A stretch of DNA of 64,000 nt, from the NCBI GenBank assembly GCA_012934845.2, contig WNNJ02003554.1, positions 1-64,000 on the forward strand. The letters run 5' to 3'. The stretch comes from Pomphorhynchus laevis (Eukaryota > Acanthocephala > Palaeacanthocephala > Echinorhynchida > Pomphorhynchidae). Under the pieces are notes generated by a model. It searched no databases and was not told the origin of the DNA. It was given only the letters and a program-made list of their open reading frames with translations. Of the stretch, positions 31,121 to 44,105 are shown one piece after another (position 1 is the first letter of the stretch; every line of letters starts with the position of its first letter). The translations under genes were made by a program, and so were the position numbers.

Positions 31121-33500
31121 ACATTAAACAACTCCCTTTAAATTTTAAAGCGAACAAATATCATTTCATTTTGACAACTGTTAGAAACAAATATGTACGA
31201 AATTTATAGTTAGTTACCGATAAAGTATTGCAAATGACTATTCAAGTATGCAACTGGTAAAAATGTGATTGGCATTTAATTTCATCGGTGTTTACTTTCA
31301 ATTCGAATTTATTTAAGTTAACGTAATTGTGGATTCTTGTTTGCAATTGAATTCTTTGTTGACTGCACGCTACTTTAATCCGATCTATAAGCAAATAACA
31401 GTACTCTACATTTCAGTACTAGTGGACCTCATCAGCTACTGAACAAATTTGAAGTCTTATTTATTTAAATTACTTTAAAGTTTTCTTTAAATTTCATTAT
31501 AAGTTAATTAACTTTAATGCTTTATTAAAATTAATTAATAGAAATATTATTTTTATCAATTGGCATCACAAAGTTTAGCTTGACTTGACACGCTAGTAAA
31601 AATAGTACTATTTTTACTATCGATTTGAAAATTTAAATATCAAATATTTGTTTAAACATTTGAAAAATGAATGTATTTTTGAAAATATAATCATTTAAGA
31701 TATTAAATATTATATATTATAATATATTATATAATTATAATATATAATATACTAAATATTATATAATATTTATATTATGATAGCTAAATTTATCAATTTC
31801 CATCATTCCCTTTATTTGATTTTTCTGTTTAGAGGCGTATATTATTGAACATAGAAAAATGCTTATTATACTTATTCTTTTTAGGTCATTAGTTAACTCA
31901 TTTATCATTTTTATGACAAAAACCGGATAATTTGAATCTCAGAGAAAACACTTCAATAAGGAACAAATTAAGATCATTTATTATCTTATCGTATATTTTA
32001 AATATATTATCGATCTTATCTAGAACAAAGTGATAATTTTGTAAGAGTATACGATGGATCACCACAACTAAGCGTAAAATAAATGTGACAGGTATTTTGA
32101 TATCAGCAATTTTTAAAATTTTTAACATTTCAGTGCATTACGCTAAAATGAATTATTCATACATGTCCTATCAACCTAAACGGTTATTTTTACCGTAAAA
32201 GAGCACAATATATCTCATTACGGACATTTTTATCTTATCTTTAATATAGAAAAAAATTTAACCGTTTTCACTAAAGTTTTTAATTATTTTGCGGATCATT
32301 ACCCAGAGGTAGTGTACGTAAGTAATAAAATTATCAATCGGCTGAGTACTTTGCGGCTAAATTCCTTATTTGCAATACAAAGCACCGCTAGAAATGCATA
32401 ATTGGGTTACCTGAGTCCCAATTATGGGACTCAGGAATCAATGTATTTTTCTTTCCCATATAATTTAGTAATATATAGGGTAAAATAAAAAAAGGATTCA
32501 TATAAATCGACATATACAAATACATCGATAGGAAAAAATTTGACATATTATAACGATTTTTTGATGTTGACTTTTAAAGAGAAAATTCTACTTTGCACAT
32601 TTCAGTTAACTTATGGCATTTTTGTGCACAATAAATTAAATTAATATAAATGGATTAAATATTAAATATTAATGTAGCTTCGTTAGTTAAATTAAAACTA
32701 CCAACTCCCGTGTTATCCGATGTTTCGATTAAATATTTATGCTTTTAACTGGATCATGTGAATAAGCCATCATTTGAAAATACATTATTAAGATAAAGAC
32801 GGGCATAAACTTCAAAATAGGTCAATTAAAACTATCAACTCCCTTGTTATCCAATGTTTCGATTAAATATTTATGCTTTGAACTGGATCATGTGAATAAG
32901 CCATCATTTTAAAATACATTATTAAGATAAAGACGGGCATAAACTTCAAAATAAACTCAATCTTGTCGAATATTTAAAATTACTTTTAGATTCAGTAATA
33001 CTTATTAATAGAAAATGTTTTACAAAAGTCAACGAAGAGAAGTTTTCAAATAATGTTGATGATAATTTAACAATTAAGAGAATTTTGGGAATAAATTGAT
33101 GCACAATTTGTCAAGTGCTAAAATGAAATCAAAAGGTATTCTGAATGAACCGATGTGATAATAAGCTGCTGCTCCTGTTTAGCAGCGGGTTGTGTATCTA
33201 TCCGTAAGAATTAATTCGTTTCGTTAAACCTGTACAGAATAATAAATTACATAATATTAATAATAATATTACAGAATAAATAAATAAAAAAAGAATAAAA
33301 AAATAATAAAAAAAAGAATATAAATATTAACTCGTGTTTAAAAAGGATATATTTGGTTTAGTTATAATCACAGTAACTTTGAATGTCGTAAGCAAAATTG
33401 ATATGCAAACAATCTACAAATCTATAGAAAGTATTTCGAATATAAATCTGAATATATTCAAATTACAAATTTTGAGAATTTTGAAATTTATAAATTTAAT
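31121..33500. other. AT-rich intergenic stretch with a 134-bp direct duplication
   Basis: No gene is seen. A 134-bp segment is tandemly duplicated (about 32,690-32,823 and 32,824-32,957; shared text ATTAAATATTTATGCTTT and AAGATAAAGACGGGCATAAA). A block of about 80 bp containing GAATGTATTTTTGAAAATAT at 31,655 is a second copy of 29,550. At 31,412-31,443 a 7-bp stem (TTCAGTA/TACTGAA) encloses GCTGATGAGGTCC on the minus strand, a motif also seen at 39,439-39,451. Confidence 0.55.
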
Positions 33501-33539
33501 AAGCAAACTTTTCTCCCATAGCGAATACTGATATACACC

Positions 33540-34292
33540 TAGAGTATTTTTGTCCACCTTTTTATAAGCTAATTTCTTAGCTATTGCTGTAAGGATGAAA
33601 TCGGCGTTTTAACTACATTGTCCAATGTTTGAAATAACTACCGCGTATTTGCGGTTTTTATGATATGAAGAGTATGATTGTCGAGATATATTGGAAGGTG
33701 ACAGAACATTAAAGATTAATACGTCCAAATAGGATCGTTCAGTACTTTCTCCTAATAATAATTACAATTCCACATCAAGTCTTACGCTGTTGTCGAGTGC
33801 CGTTGTGTTGTTATTAAATGCCATATCATTCGGTACTGGCTGTAAAGTTGGTTCAATTTCAATACCCGTGCATACTTCGGTTAATGTGCTAGCAAGAAAA
33901 TCTCTGACAATATTATGTATTATTATCGGTGTACCACCTAAACGATAAGACATGGAGTGAGCTAAGTTAAAGTTTTCGTCTCAAGAACACATTCTAGGAC
34001 TATTTGGTGAATCAAATCCGTATCGAACAGCAAGAGCATCTTGGAATGTTCTCATGTTAAGACTTTGATATTCGCCTGATAGACGATTACTGATCCATGA
34101 AGCTGATCCATGAAGCTGATCCATGAAGCTGATCCTGTGTGAACAAAATTCTAGAAATGTTATCGTAGTTTTATCAAGCTTGCGAGAGACATTTTGTTTG
34201 AACGCTTTAACATCCAGTTGTTGCTGATATCTAAATTCACCGAACAGACGTTGAAATTCGTCATCTCTTGTAATATTGTCTTTAGTATTCAA
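33540..34292 (-). mobile_element. Fossil retroelement C-terminal domain, broken
   Basis: Minus-strand segments (34,292-33,981 and 33,953-33,762) resemble the C-terminal region of mobile-element polyproteins common in invertebrate genomes. Recognisable text is MRTFQDALAVRYGF, then a GGTPIIIHNIVRDFLASTLT block, EPTLQPVP and VRLDVEL. These suggest a nuclease-like fold, by family memory only. The segment is broken in several places and no complete element surrounds it. The parent family is uncertain (DIRS-type or another retroelement). Confidence 0.5.
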
Positions 34293-34680
34293 CAGTATGT
34301 TAGATACCTGTAGTGATCGTGTGAATGCTGATTTGCATGTTTTTCAGTACTAAATATTCATAAACCACTTTCCTTACATTGTATTTGAGAGATTAATTTC
34401 TTGCCATTATTATTTAATTAAATATTTTTAACAATTTTGTACAACAATAAAGTATTTTTATTTTATTAAAAATAATAATTAATCAGTGCGCTTTATCGAT
34501 GAAACACAACCGTCTACCAAACTTTATAACCTGTGCATTACCTCAATATCTGACGAAACAATTTATAAAATACTAAATAATATTAATATAACAATTTTAT
34601 TATCACTAAAATAATATTATTTTATTTTTATATTTATTTAGAATTGCACGAGAAACTTGGATCATATAAAAAATATAAGA

Positions 34681-35481
34681 ATGTCTCGGTACGCCAAGTG
34701 CACAGGTGACATAAATAATGCTCTCCAGAATTTGAAGAAAGAATTATTATTAATCAATAATACGACATTCATTGATTGGACTGCTTTAGCTAATGCCGAT
34801 ACATCCGAGTATTTACAAATCCTTCGATATTTATTTATTGAGTATATTCCAATACTAGCTGAACGGATAAATCAAGAGCAAAACTTTTTAGCTCCAGATA
34901 GCACCAGTTCTGAACACGAATTTCTTTCTTCAATTTATCGGATAGCTAGAGATGAATTTGATTATCGCGTAATTATATCTAAAGAACGTTTTTTAACAGA
35001 TGGATTTGGTCGAGAAATTAAAGCACATATACTTGCTGACTTAATTCGATTAGCGAGAAACAAATTTGCCACCTTGTTTTCTAGCCCAATTAACAGACCA
35101 AGATCCGTTCATCTATCTTCGTATACTACAAATAGGAGCTCAAATAGATTGACATATGATTTGAATAACAATGCCAGGTCAAGTTCGGTTAGTACTATTG
35201 TCATATCAGATGCGATGCCGATTGATTCGAATCCGGCACTTGAAATAGATTTTGAAAAGTGGGAAACTTGTGCGATGTTATCCCAAAATTTTGCTCGTTT
35301 GCAAGCATATATAGATCGTTGCGAAGCTTGTGTGCGTGAGGTAAATGATTTAGCAGATTGTTTAGATGTTCGAGAGTCACAAATTTTAATGATTTTATCT
35401 CGGATAAGATATATTAAAACGTTGTATTCTTTATTTATGAAACGACGTCACAAATTGCCTACCGCTAATGATGAAAAATAA
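34681..35481 (+). CDS. CEP44: CEP44 homologue (centrosomal protein of 44 kDa)
   Basis: CEP44 is a centriole-lumen and microtubule-binding protein needed for centriole-to-centrosome conversion (family knowledge). The N-terminal CEP44 domain matches well. TGDINNALQNLKKEL corresponds to TGDLKRSLRNLEQVL, SIYRIARDEFDYRVIISKERF to AVYKLLRDQFNYKPILTKKQF, and a GFGREIKAHILADLIR segment to GFAEWKIQIVCDILN. A low-complexity Ser/Asn/Arg linker follows, then a likely coiled coil (about residues 190-255). I chose ATG 34,681 because the domain begins eight residues later, as in other CEP44 proteins; the frame is open upstream to a TTG. The 266 residues are shorter than human CEP44 (about 390). It is one exon, although a TTTATTTAG acceptor-like site lies upstream. 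A 134-bp tandem array begins about 100 bp after the stop. Confidence 0.82.
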   Translation: MSRYAKCTGDINNALQNLKKELLLINNTTFIDWTALANADTSEYLQILRYLFIEYIPILAERINQEQNFLAPDSTSSEHEFLSSIYRIARDEFDYRVIISKERFLTDGFGREIKAHILADLIRLARNKFATLFSSPINRPRSVHLSSYTTNRSSNRLTYDLNNNARSSSVSTIVISDAMPIDSNPALEIDFEKWETCAMLSQNFARLQAYIDRCEACVREVNDLADCLDVRESQILMILSRIRYIKTLYSLFMKRRHKLPTANDEK

Positions 35482-35577
35482 ATGTAAAAATATTTCACCC
35501 GATAAAAATTTGTAAATGTCTTTTGTATAAAGTTTATTAAACCGATTTGTTTGTGAAGTTTGTGATCTTCAAATTCT

Positions 35578-36145
35578 GATTGATAATGTTAATTATAATT
35601 TCAATGTTTTACAACATTGACCAATTTTAATTTGATAAAATTAATTTAAATGATTTATTTTTTAAAGATAGATGATAACTTTGTGCTCTTTGAATTTTAA
35701 AGTTTTAACAAAGTACGACTGATTATAATATTAAGAATGTTTATACACATCAACCAAATTTTAATTTGATAAAATTAATTAAAATGATTTATTTTATAAA
35801 GATATGTGATAAATTTGATCTCTTTGAATTTTAAAGTGTTAACAAAGTACGACTGATTATAATATTACGAATGGTAACCCACATCGACCAAATTTTAATT
35901 TGGTAAAATTAATTAAAATGGTTTATTTTTTAAAGATAGATGATAACTTTGTGCTCTTCGAATTTAAAAGTGTTAACAAAGTACGACTGATTATAATATT
36001 ACGAATGTTTACACACATCGATTAATGTATAAAGACATGATAAATTTGTGCTCTTTGAATTTTAAAGTGTTAACAAAATACAACTGATTATAATATTTGG
36101 AATCTTTACCCACATTGGCCGAATTTTTATTTGATAAAATTTTTT
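35578..36145. repeat. 134-bp tandem array next to CEP44
   Basis: The anchor GATTATAATATT starts at 35,721, 35,855, 35,989 and 36,086. Spacings are 134, 134 and 97, the last from an internal deletion. A diverged first unit begins near 35,578. Shared text includes TTTGAATTTTAAAGTGTTAA and CAAAGTACGACT. Units differ by several percent, so the array is older than the 252-bp satellite. Confidence 0.85.
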
Positions 36146-39100
36146 AATTACATCAATGTTTTGATTTGTGCTATTTTGCCAATTATAAAATTTATATATT
36201 TTTTTTGATAAATATTATATATTTACCTTCCTTATGTTTGACATCCGCTACAAACGATAAAATATAGAGGTGTGATATTCTGTCGAAATTTAATCGTTAA
36301 TGTGCCCTCAATACGTCCATGGTATATAATTAATTTTAAAAGGTTACAATTAATATTTACAATATTAATCTTAGCATACATTAGACTATAAAACTTTAGT
36401 CTTTAATATTATAGTGTATTACATTTATCGTTAGAGTTAACCTTAAAACAAGTTTAGTTACGAACAATAAGCGATATATATTTATTTAAATTTAAGAAAC
36501 AATCTACAAATCTGATAAAATATAAAAATGTATAAATGGTTTCATTTCAGTTTTAAAATTATAAAAACCAATTAACAATTTGTTGAGTTTATTTATACAA
36601 CAAATTATAACAATTAGCTTAATCTGAACGAAATATAAATGAGTCTATTGAAAATATAATGAGAATTTTTAATGAACGTATTTTCTTGTGAAGATTTCCG
36701 GGTACAACAATTGGGAAAGATTTCTCAACTAGTAGTATACCACTTGGGTATACTATCATATTATGGTATTCTACATGTAGATAACTGGTTTCTCAGATAG
36801 CGCATGATCGACTGGATTATACAAAGGTGATCTGTTCTCTGCTACTGCGAATCGAGAAACAAACGGCAAGGTACTGACATTATAATTTTTATGCAAAGGT
36901 AATTTTTATGTCAACAGTGAAAATGCATTGTTCTCTAATAAAACCAGCTTTAAAACTTCGATCGAACAACACGAAAACGATTAAGCCAAAATCGCCAATA
37001 CACCTTATTTAGAATGATGTAGCTTCAATTAAAACATCTGGTGTAACAATGTTAATTGATAATATTTAATTCCTCACAAACTGAGGGTTACTTTGTGCAT
37101 GGAAGTTTTGAAACCGAGAAATTTTATAATTTTATGATAAAATAATGAAATCTGGTAAAAAACGAAAGCAAATGAATCAATTGTAAATTCGACGTCATGA
37201 AATGATGTCAAATTTGTATGAGTTCGACTTTGTGATATTTACAAAGTCGAAATCAATATAAGTAGACTAACCAGGTTATCGAAACTATGCTGATTCATGA
37301 CGAATCCTTGTCAAAGATCAATGTAGATAAATTTTTACGTTCCACCATGCTTTATTTCCCTATTTTAATTTTTAACCTAGATATTTTGTTCACTAAAATT
37401 CTTACTATTACGAATTCAGTTGGGATTTAGCATATATTAGTAACTAATAGCCTGGTCACATAACAATAGATTGGTCATTGATAAAAATGACAGGCGTACA
37501 GTGAGTATTATGTGTTAGGCAGAATTATTAGACAAAATGATTAAAAATCGGCTATCTAATAGTGCAAATCTATCTAATAAAAAATTCAACTTATTGGATT
37601 ATTTGGTTAAATATTCTAAAAGAGGAAAGTCTGATGATTATCCTGGTGCAGGCTTACTTCTTTTAAAATGAACCATTTTGTCATTTATTTTAAGTTATCA
37701 AAAATTTATAACATTTCTCTACGAAAAAGACAAACGTTCTCCTGTATTTATCCTTTTTAATTATTTATATTTGTTTAAAGTTGTATAATTAACAAATTAA
37801 ATATTTCCAATAAATATTTAATTATTTACAAATAAGAATTACAATGGGAAAACATTTTACAAACAATTAAAACTGAATAGTTTGACGAATTCTTCTGCCA
37901 TCAAATTAGCAGATATCAAATGAAGTTGAAACAGGCAATTATAATCCTAATCATGATCAATCATTGTTCAAGGGAATTACAATCAATCCTAATTATAAAT
38001 GTTCACTAATTGATTTTTCTGTTATTAATTAGTGGATAGAGTGAAGTAAAATTTTCGATAGTCAACTGATATCATCATAAGGATAAATTTATCCTGATGG
38101 TGATAGCAGTTGACTTCGAATATTAGATATTTAAATATAGTTTTACTGGAACAAAGAAGAAAATTTTCTTTATTCCAGTAAAATTATATAATTGAGATGG
38201 AAGAAGATTATGGGTTGTATTTATTATCAAATATTTAAATAAAAGAATTTCTTACTTCACTATCTCCACTAATTAATTATACCATTGGGTTGATCGTATA
38301 AAACTTCATTTGGCATCTGTCATAATAAAATGTTTCAACTTCTCACTTAATTAAATGAAGTATGGAAATTAAGAGATAGTGAAATACGATCCAAATAGAT
38401 TTTAGGCTAGTATTCAGTTAGTATAATTTTTACCGAAGCTAGTTATTAGATATACAACAACTGTAACGTTGACAGAGAAATATACATGATTTTTTTATGT
38501 CACAGTAAAATAAAAACAACCTTTAGTTGAGTCTATAGGTAAAATCCAGAGTTTATAAGGGGAATTTATTAAAAATATTACATTATTTTTGTATTCTGTG
38601 CACAATTATTGTTTCGGTCACACCACAGAAAATATATTACTTACGTCCACCGGATACGTCATTGTCTCTAAAGATATACTTTGTAAAATTCGCTTTTTAG
38701 TCTATTATTAAAAACATTCATTAAAAGTCGTTTACAAGGAAAGTATGTTCTATTATTTTGTCAATAGTTAATTAATTTAAACTTAGTTATGATGATAAAG
38801 CATTGAAATTATAAAAAACAGCACATGTCGTACTGTCCATAAAAATTTTCAATAACTATAATTTTGATAGCATTGGTATATAAACTTATAAATGTATATG
38901 TTCCTCTGTGATGCATTAAACGAGTTATTACAAAGAATTATAGTATAATTTATAAGGAAAATAAAAGAATTATATTATTAAACTTATTATTACAAAGAAT
39001 TACTAATATTTTTCACCCTTTCGGATTGAAATCGCAGGTTGATACATCGATTTGGATATTGTATTTTGATGTGAAATTGATAGTGTTTGCCCAAATTACA

Positions 39101-39230
39101 TAGTCTTCACATTATCCAATATCATAACAAATACAAGGAAACAAGGTAGCAAACATAAGTAATATTCACATTATCCAATATCATAACACATAGTTTTAAA
39201 GTTATTCCACATGTTTGTAAATACACTCCT
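36146..39230. other. AT-rich intergenic stretch with a nested palindrome
   Basis: No gene is recognised. Between about 37,905 and 38,345 several inverted pairs nest or adjoin. AAATGAAGTTGAAAC faces GTTTCAACTTC, and AATTAGTGGATAGAGTGAAG faces CTTCACTATCTCCACTAATT. A GTCAACTGATATCATCA arm faces its inverse near 38,110, and TTTTACTGGAACAAAG faces CTTTATTCCAGTAAAA. This looks like a decayed fold-back or MITE-like element. CACATTATCCAATATCATAA is directly repeated at about 39,111 and 39,168. Confidence 0.55.
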
Positions 39231-39235
39231 TACAC

Positions 39236-39360
39236 TATCCGTCTGTATAGCACTACAGTTATCCGTCAACTGTAGTGCTATTTCCGTCTTTTGGTTTCAA
39301 AAGACGGATACAACGTACAGTTTGCACAAGTGGAAATATTTTCCTTACAAACTGTATCGT
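39236..39360 (+). ncRNA. Cluster of three perfect hairpins (possible structured RNA)
   Basis: Hairpin 1 is a 13-bp stem (39,248-39,260 with 39,268-39,280) and a 7-nt loop. Hairpin 2 is an 11-bp stem (39,283-39,293 with 39,298-39,308) and a GTTT loop. Hairpin 3 is a 9-bp stem (39,316-39,324 with 39,348-39,356) whose loop holds an inner GGAAA/TTTCC stem. The loop of hairpin 1 (ATCCGTC) is complementary to GACGGAT at 39,303-39,309 in and just past hairpin 2, so a tertiary or alternative pairing is possible. A 72-codon frame crosses the region, but its text follows the repeats and resembles nothing known. Confidence 0.55.
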
Positions 39361-39404
39361 TTGTTTTTACAGAAAGGCAGCAGAGGAAAATTTCAGCAGA
39401 TAAT

Positions 39405-39460
39405 TAAAGGACCGAAACACGGAAGGTAGGCGTAGGCCGCTGATGAGGTCCACCTACGCT
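39405..39460 (+). ncRNA. Permuted hammerhead-like motif
   Basis: GGACC (39,409-39,413) and GAAA (39,414-39,417) come before CTGATGA (39,440-39,446) and GGTCC (39,447-39,451). GGACC and GGTCC pair as stem II, so the two core halves are in the order of a hammerhead opened in stem II. The stems I and III that would have to form between them are only 2-3 bp, so activity is doubtful. A 7-bp stem GCGTAGG/CCTACGC also encloses the CTGATGA half. Confidence 0.35.
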
Positions 39461-39714
39461 GATTGTAGTGTACAGTGCTGCATCTAGGATTAAAGAATTC
39501 ACATGAGGATAATTGATGAAGCCGACCAAATGATCATATAATTTGTATTAATTTTTAAATATTTCTCTCGAAACAAGACAATTTTGGACAAGCAATATTC
39601 GATCGAATTTCGGTTATTTTCGATTTTCGAAAAAAAATATGCATCAATTTTGCGTTTGAACAAAGCATGAAGATCACTCGGTATGTGAAATAATCTAAAC
39701 ATTTTCAAATCATC

Positions 39715-42700
39715 GCATAATTATAATAAAGAAACGTTGAAGTAATCGCAAACTTTATGTAAATTTATCAATCAAATTAAAGTACCGTTAGCGGGTTTAA
39801 TAACCTTAGGATGTTATAGAGGATGTTTGATATAGAGCACCAACATTATCTAAATGTGGTTCATTTAAGATTTGATAATTTATTAAAATCCGAAAGTTTT
39901 AAATCGTTGCAATTGTTACTAATCTATTAATTAATATATATTAAGTTTAAGAATTAAACTTAATCATCGCATAATTATAATAAAGAAACGTTCAAGTACT
40001 TGCTGTAAACTTTTATCAATCAAATTAAAATACTAGTTAAAACTTTTTGGTTAAAAGTTTCTTGGTTATTAATACTTACAATAAAATACAAAAGATAAAA
40101 TACAATAATCCGAAAGATTATTCAATCCGAAATATAAAAGACGATAGTTATTTAACAATTCATCACACAAATAATCAGTCATCACATTGATTATAACAAT
40201 CGAATCAAACTGATTACAATAATCGAATATGGCTCAAAGAAAGCAAGTCGCCAGAGACAAGACCACTGTGCATGTTGTAGATGACAAGTCTGAGACCTTC
40301 GAACGTCACGAGGTTTCATGCAATTTCGAAAATTGTAAATTCTGGACGATCGTCATTGTCCCGTAAGATCGTGCACAATATTACTAAATAGGAAACTATT
40401 GTGTGGGTTTGGTGCTGCGATGACGGGTACGTGCTCAGAAGTGACGAAGTCAAAGAGCTCAGAAACGTTCAGACAGTTGACCAGTTCTTTGTCAAGATTT
40501 GACGATATTTCGGCCACTCCAAAATCATCTGAGATATGGACTGATACTATTGCATACAATCATTATATTATGCATCAGTCGAAGACGGAATTAGATCTGG
40601 ACGATCGTTCAATCAAATCTTTTAATAACAACTTAACTTAATCCTTCGTTGAGGACGCATCACATGAGACTAATGTCATGGATAACTCCATCAAATATCC
40701 TCCTGTTTTGGATTTTACTACTCAATCACAAGTATTGAAATTGAGCGGTGCTTGTCTTGCTGTAGATGACAAATTTCCGCCGTAAAGAATGCTAATCTTG
40801 ATTTATCATCTCATGTCAACACTTCGTCGGGCAGTGATTATTTACATACCTCTCCTCTGGGAAGTAGTTGTTGTAGACGTCTTTATGCTTACCCACAGCT
40901 ATTGCACCGCCGTTGCAGTGCTCGTATTTCTTCTATAGTAGCCCAGCTCAATGAAAACGTTAAGGATCTTACGAAGGTAAGTCAGATTATCGTTAAGCCT
41001 GTTAATAATTGACGACAACAAATTAGCCTTCTAATTAATCGACAGCGTGCAGAAAATCCTCCAAATCACCAACGGCCATCAATTACCTCTGAGTCTCAAT
41101 CTTTATTGTTAACGACTGCTAGCTCTAGACAATTTAACGCCCGAAGAGAGTTAAATGTCATCGTGAGCGGCATTAAAGAATCACTCAGCAACAATCTGCA
41201 AAGAAGATTGGATGTCGATATTAAGCATCGTCGCGATGTGTTTTTAAAAACTTTTCTCCAGAGCGATGTGGATGTTGCGAAGCGTCTAAACGTTCTGAGA
41301 GTTTTTCAACTAGGCAAGACGCTGTAAGTTAAGCCGAGGCTTTTAAAAGTTGTTCAAAACTCAGAAGATCATGTCAACTTCCTATTCAAGCATGCATTTA
41401 GATAATCAGGTTCTGATTTCCGTATACTCCATGATTTATGTCTTGCAGATTGTTTGAGAAGACACGAGGCTTTCGATGAGCTGCACCGACGGCTGAAAGT
41501 GGCGAAAGCAACCTGTGCCGGTATTTTCGTTTGATCAAGTGGCGCCCGACTGTCAGGTGGATACCTTACTTTTGTAAAGTAAGACTTCTATATAAGTGAT
41601 GATTCGTATGCAGGTGAAATTGTTGACTTCGCAAGCGTTACCGAGCGTGTCACAGTTCGCCAGTATACGAACATTTTAGTTGGTTATTTAAATGTTCGCA
41701 GTCTTACGGCTCAGTTTTCTGAACTTAAATTCCTAGTAGCATCAAAACGTTTCGATGTATTTTATATGACCGAAACATGGCTACATGCCAACATTTCGGA
41801 TGATTGGGTTGCCATTCCTAACTATTTTCCAATACGGTCAAATCGCTTGTGTAGTAAACGTGAAGGCGGGGCATCCGCATATGTGCGAAATAGTCTCCTG
41901 GTATCAAACATTTCAGCTTTTCGCGACAAGATCGGATCGTCGTTTGAAGGTCTTACTTTTACACTTGGAGATTGTCGGCGATCTCGATTTTGTATCCTTT
42001 TTCGCTCTCCGTCCTATGAATTAAGATTTGACTCTCTTAATCTACATTTGCTGTGTTTATCTTCGTATCCTCTGATACGAAGTTGAAGTCCTGGGTGACT
42101 TCAATATCTCTTACATAGACTGGGAAAATAGCTTTTCACGACCACATCACGGAATTGGCAAATTATTGAGTGACTTTCTGATACTAGAAATACTACTAGT
42201 TCAACATATTAAAAAATCTACTTGTGTGACAAGACACCTTCTATACTGGATTCGATCTTTACTAAGTATTTAGTAGACGTTTCAGGTGTTCGTTATGACG
42301 CACCAATCGGCAATAGCGATCACTGTGTACTCTCTATGCGACTGTCGATTTTCAACAAGGCCTCTCAAAACTCCAATTTAAAAAATCGTTGTTGTGTAGG
42401 TGTTGATGCTAGTCAACTAGTTGCAAACTTCCCAAAGAGCATCTAGGATAGTCTTCATTCTTACCTCGGTTTGAATGTTCCAGAAGCCTGTGATCTTCTT
42501 ATTGAAGAATTAAAGCGTATTTCAGACATCTTTGCTCCGCAACGTGTCTGCAAGTCGAAAAATGAACATCCTCCAAGGTTTGACATAGAGCTTCTTGATG
42601 CACTTAGGTCCCGCAACAAATTGTGGCGCAAGTTTAGACGTTCTCCAGCTTCCAAACGTGCCTACATCAACTCTAGGAACTTATGCAATAGGCTAAAATT

Positions 42701-43815
42701 TCAGAAACGCTATTCGTACGAAGAGGGTATCGCCAGGGATGCACCTTTGAACACTAGAAGGTTTTGATCATATGTAATAAATAACAAAACTCTTGCCACC
42801 ACAATTAGCTCAATTCAAACGCAAGCTGAGACTTTAACCGAACTATCTTATATCGCGCAACAATTAGCTGATAGCTTCTCAGTGCAAGCGTCGATTACTG
42901 ACAAAGAGCATGACTTTAGTTGGAAGTGTTCCGATTGCACATCGGTGCTGTGTTCTTCCACTCAGAGTTGATGAGGTGTTGAACGAGGTTATGAAGGTCG
43001 ATCCATTTGCATATTCGGTACCATACAATATTGCCCCTTTTATCGTCAAAACCCTAGCGAACATACTGTGCAATGGCTTAACTCTGTTTTTCAGATATAG
43101 CTTGGACACATCTTGGATTTTTGATAGTTGGAAATGTGCAATTGTGGTACCCATTCCCAAAATGCATCCTGCTAGCTTTTGTGCGGACTTTCGGCCCATC
43201 AGTTTGACCAGTGTATTTTGCAAAGTCTTAGAAAACTAACAGCTAGTAAAATCAGTGATCATCTGAACTATAATCATATATTGGTTGATTCTCAACATTG
43301 TTTCAGTATTGGACGTTCATGCCAAACTAAACTACTAACTTCACATGAAAAATTGACAGATGCTCCGAGTGCTGGGCTCAAGGTTCATACAGTATTCCTT
43401 AACTTTTCGAAAGACTTTTATAGGGTGCCACATGACGGCATAGTCTCCTTACTGTATCACTATGGACTCCATTTATATATATTTGTGAGTAGGTCAGGCA
43501 ATTTCTATCGAATAGATCTTTCAGAGTTTGTGTAGGAGGTGTGCTTATGACTCGGTGAATGTTAATTCTGAAGTGTCCCAAGGATCAGTTCTTGGCCCAC
43601 TGCTCTATATAATCGTTATGGATGATTTGCTACTCCGCTTTTCATGCTCTCAAATAGCTTTTGCAGACGATTAAAAGATTTAGTCTATTATTAGAAGTTC
43701 TGCTGATCGAGTATCTTTACAAAATGATCTTAACTCTCTGTCCAATATGTGCGAATCTACTGGATTCAGTTTAATGTTGAAAAATGTATCCACTTGATAA
43801 AAGTTGCTGATTAAA
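39715..43815 (+). mobile_element. LINE-D2 5' part, interrupted by LINE-C1
   Basis: This is an old CR1-like LINE. The 5' UTR has a direct repeat of about 75 bp (39,720 and 39,966, GCATAATTATAATAAAGAAA). ORF1 starts near 40,229 (MAQRKQVARDK, with a SCNFENCKFWTI Cys block like the LINE-C1 ORF1) and is broken by stops; an RRELNVIVSGIKES core lies at 41,140. The endonuclease covers about 41,680-42,400 (LNVRSLTAQFSELK, YMTETWLHA, LGDFNISYIDW, IGNSDHCVLS). The RT covers about 42,900-43,800 (SVLGPLLYII, IAFADD). The text breaks off near 43,815 after the KCIHL-type segment and resumes at 48,269. Confidence 0.82.
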
Positions 43816-44105
43816 GTTACACTTGTAATCAGACCGATTGCCTATATTAAAATAAGTCTTGGTTATTGAAACTCTTACAAAATACAGTTCTATACAAGTT
43901 TGAAATTCTAAGCTGCTAACAAATAACTATTTACACAAATTACAATCGATTACTACTATTACAACGTTTACAACGATTACATCGATAACAACGATTACTT
44001 CAACGGAGTTAAAAAGTCTTGGTTATTAAAATTCTTACAATAAAATACATACAATAATTGTTCAATTATATTTGAACAATCAAAGACGAATCGAGAATCC
44101 TGATA

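Noticed and set aside
39211-39429. 72-codon plus-strand frame with a hydrophobic start, considered as a small secreted protein.
   Set aside because: Its sequence is dictated by the perfect hairpins it crosses, so translation is probably incidental.
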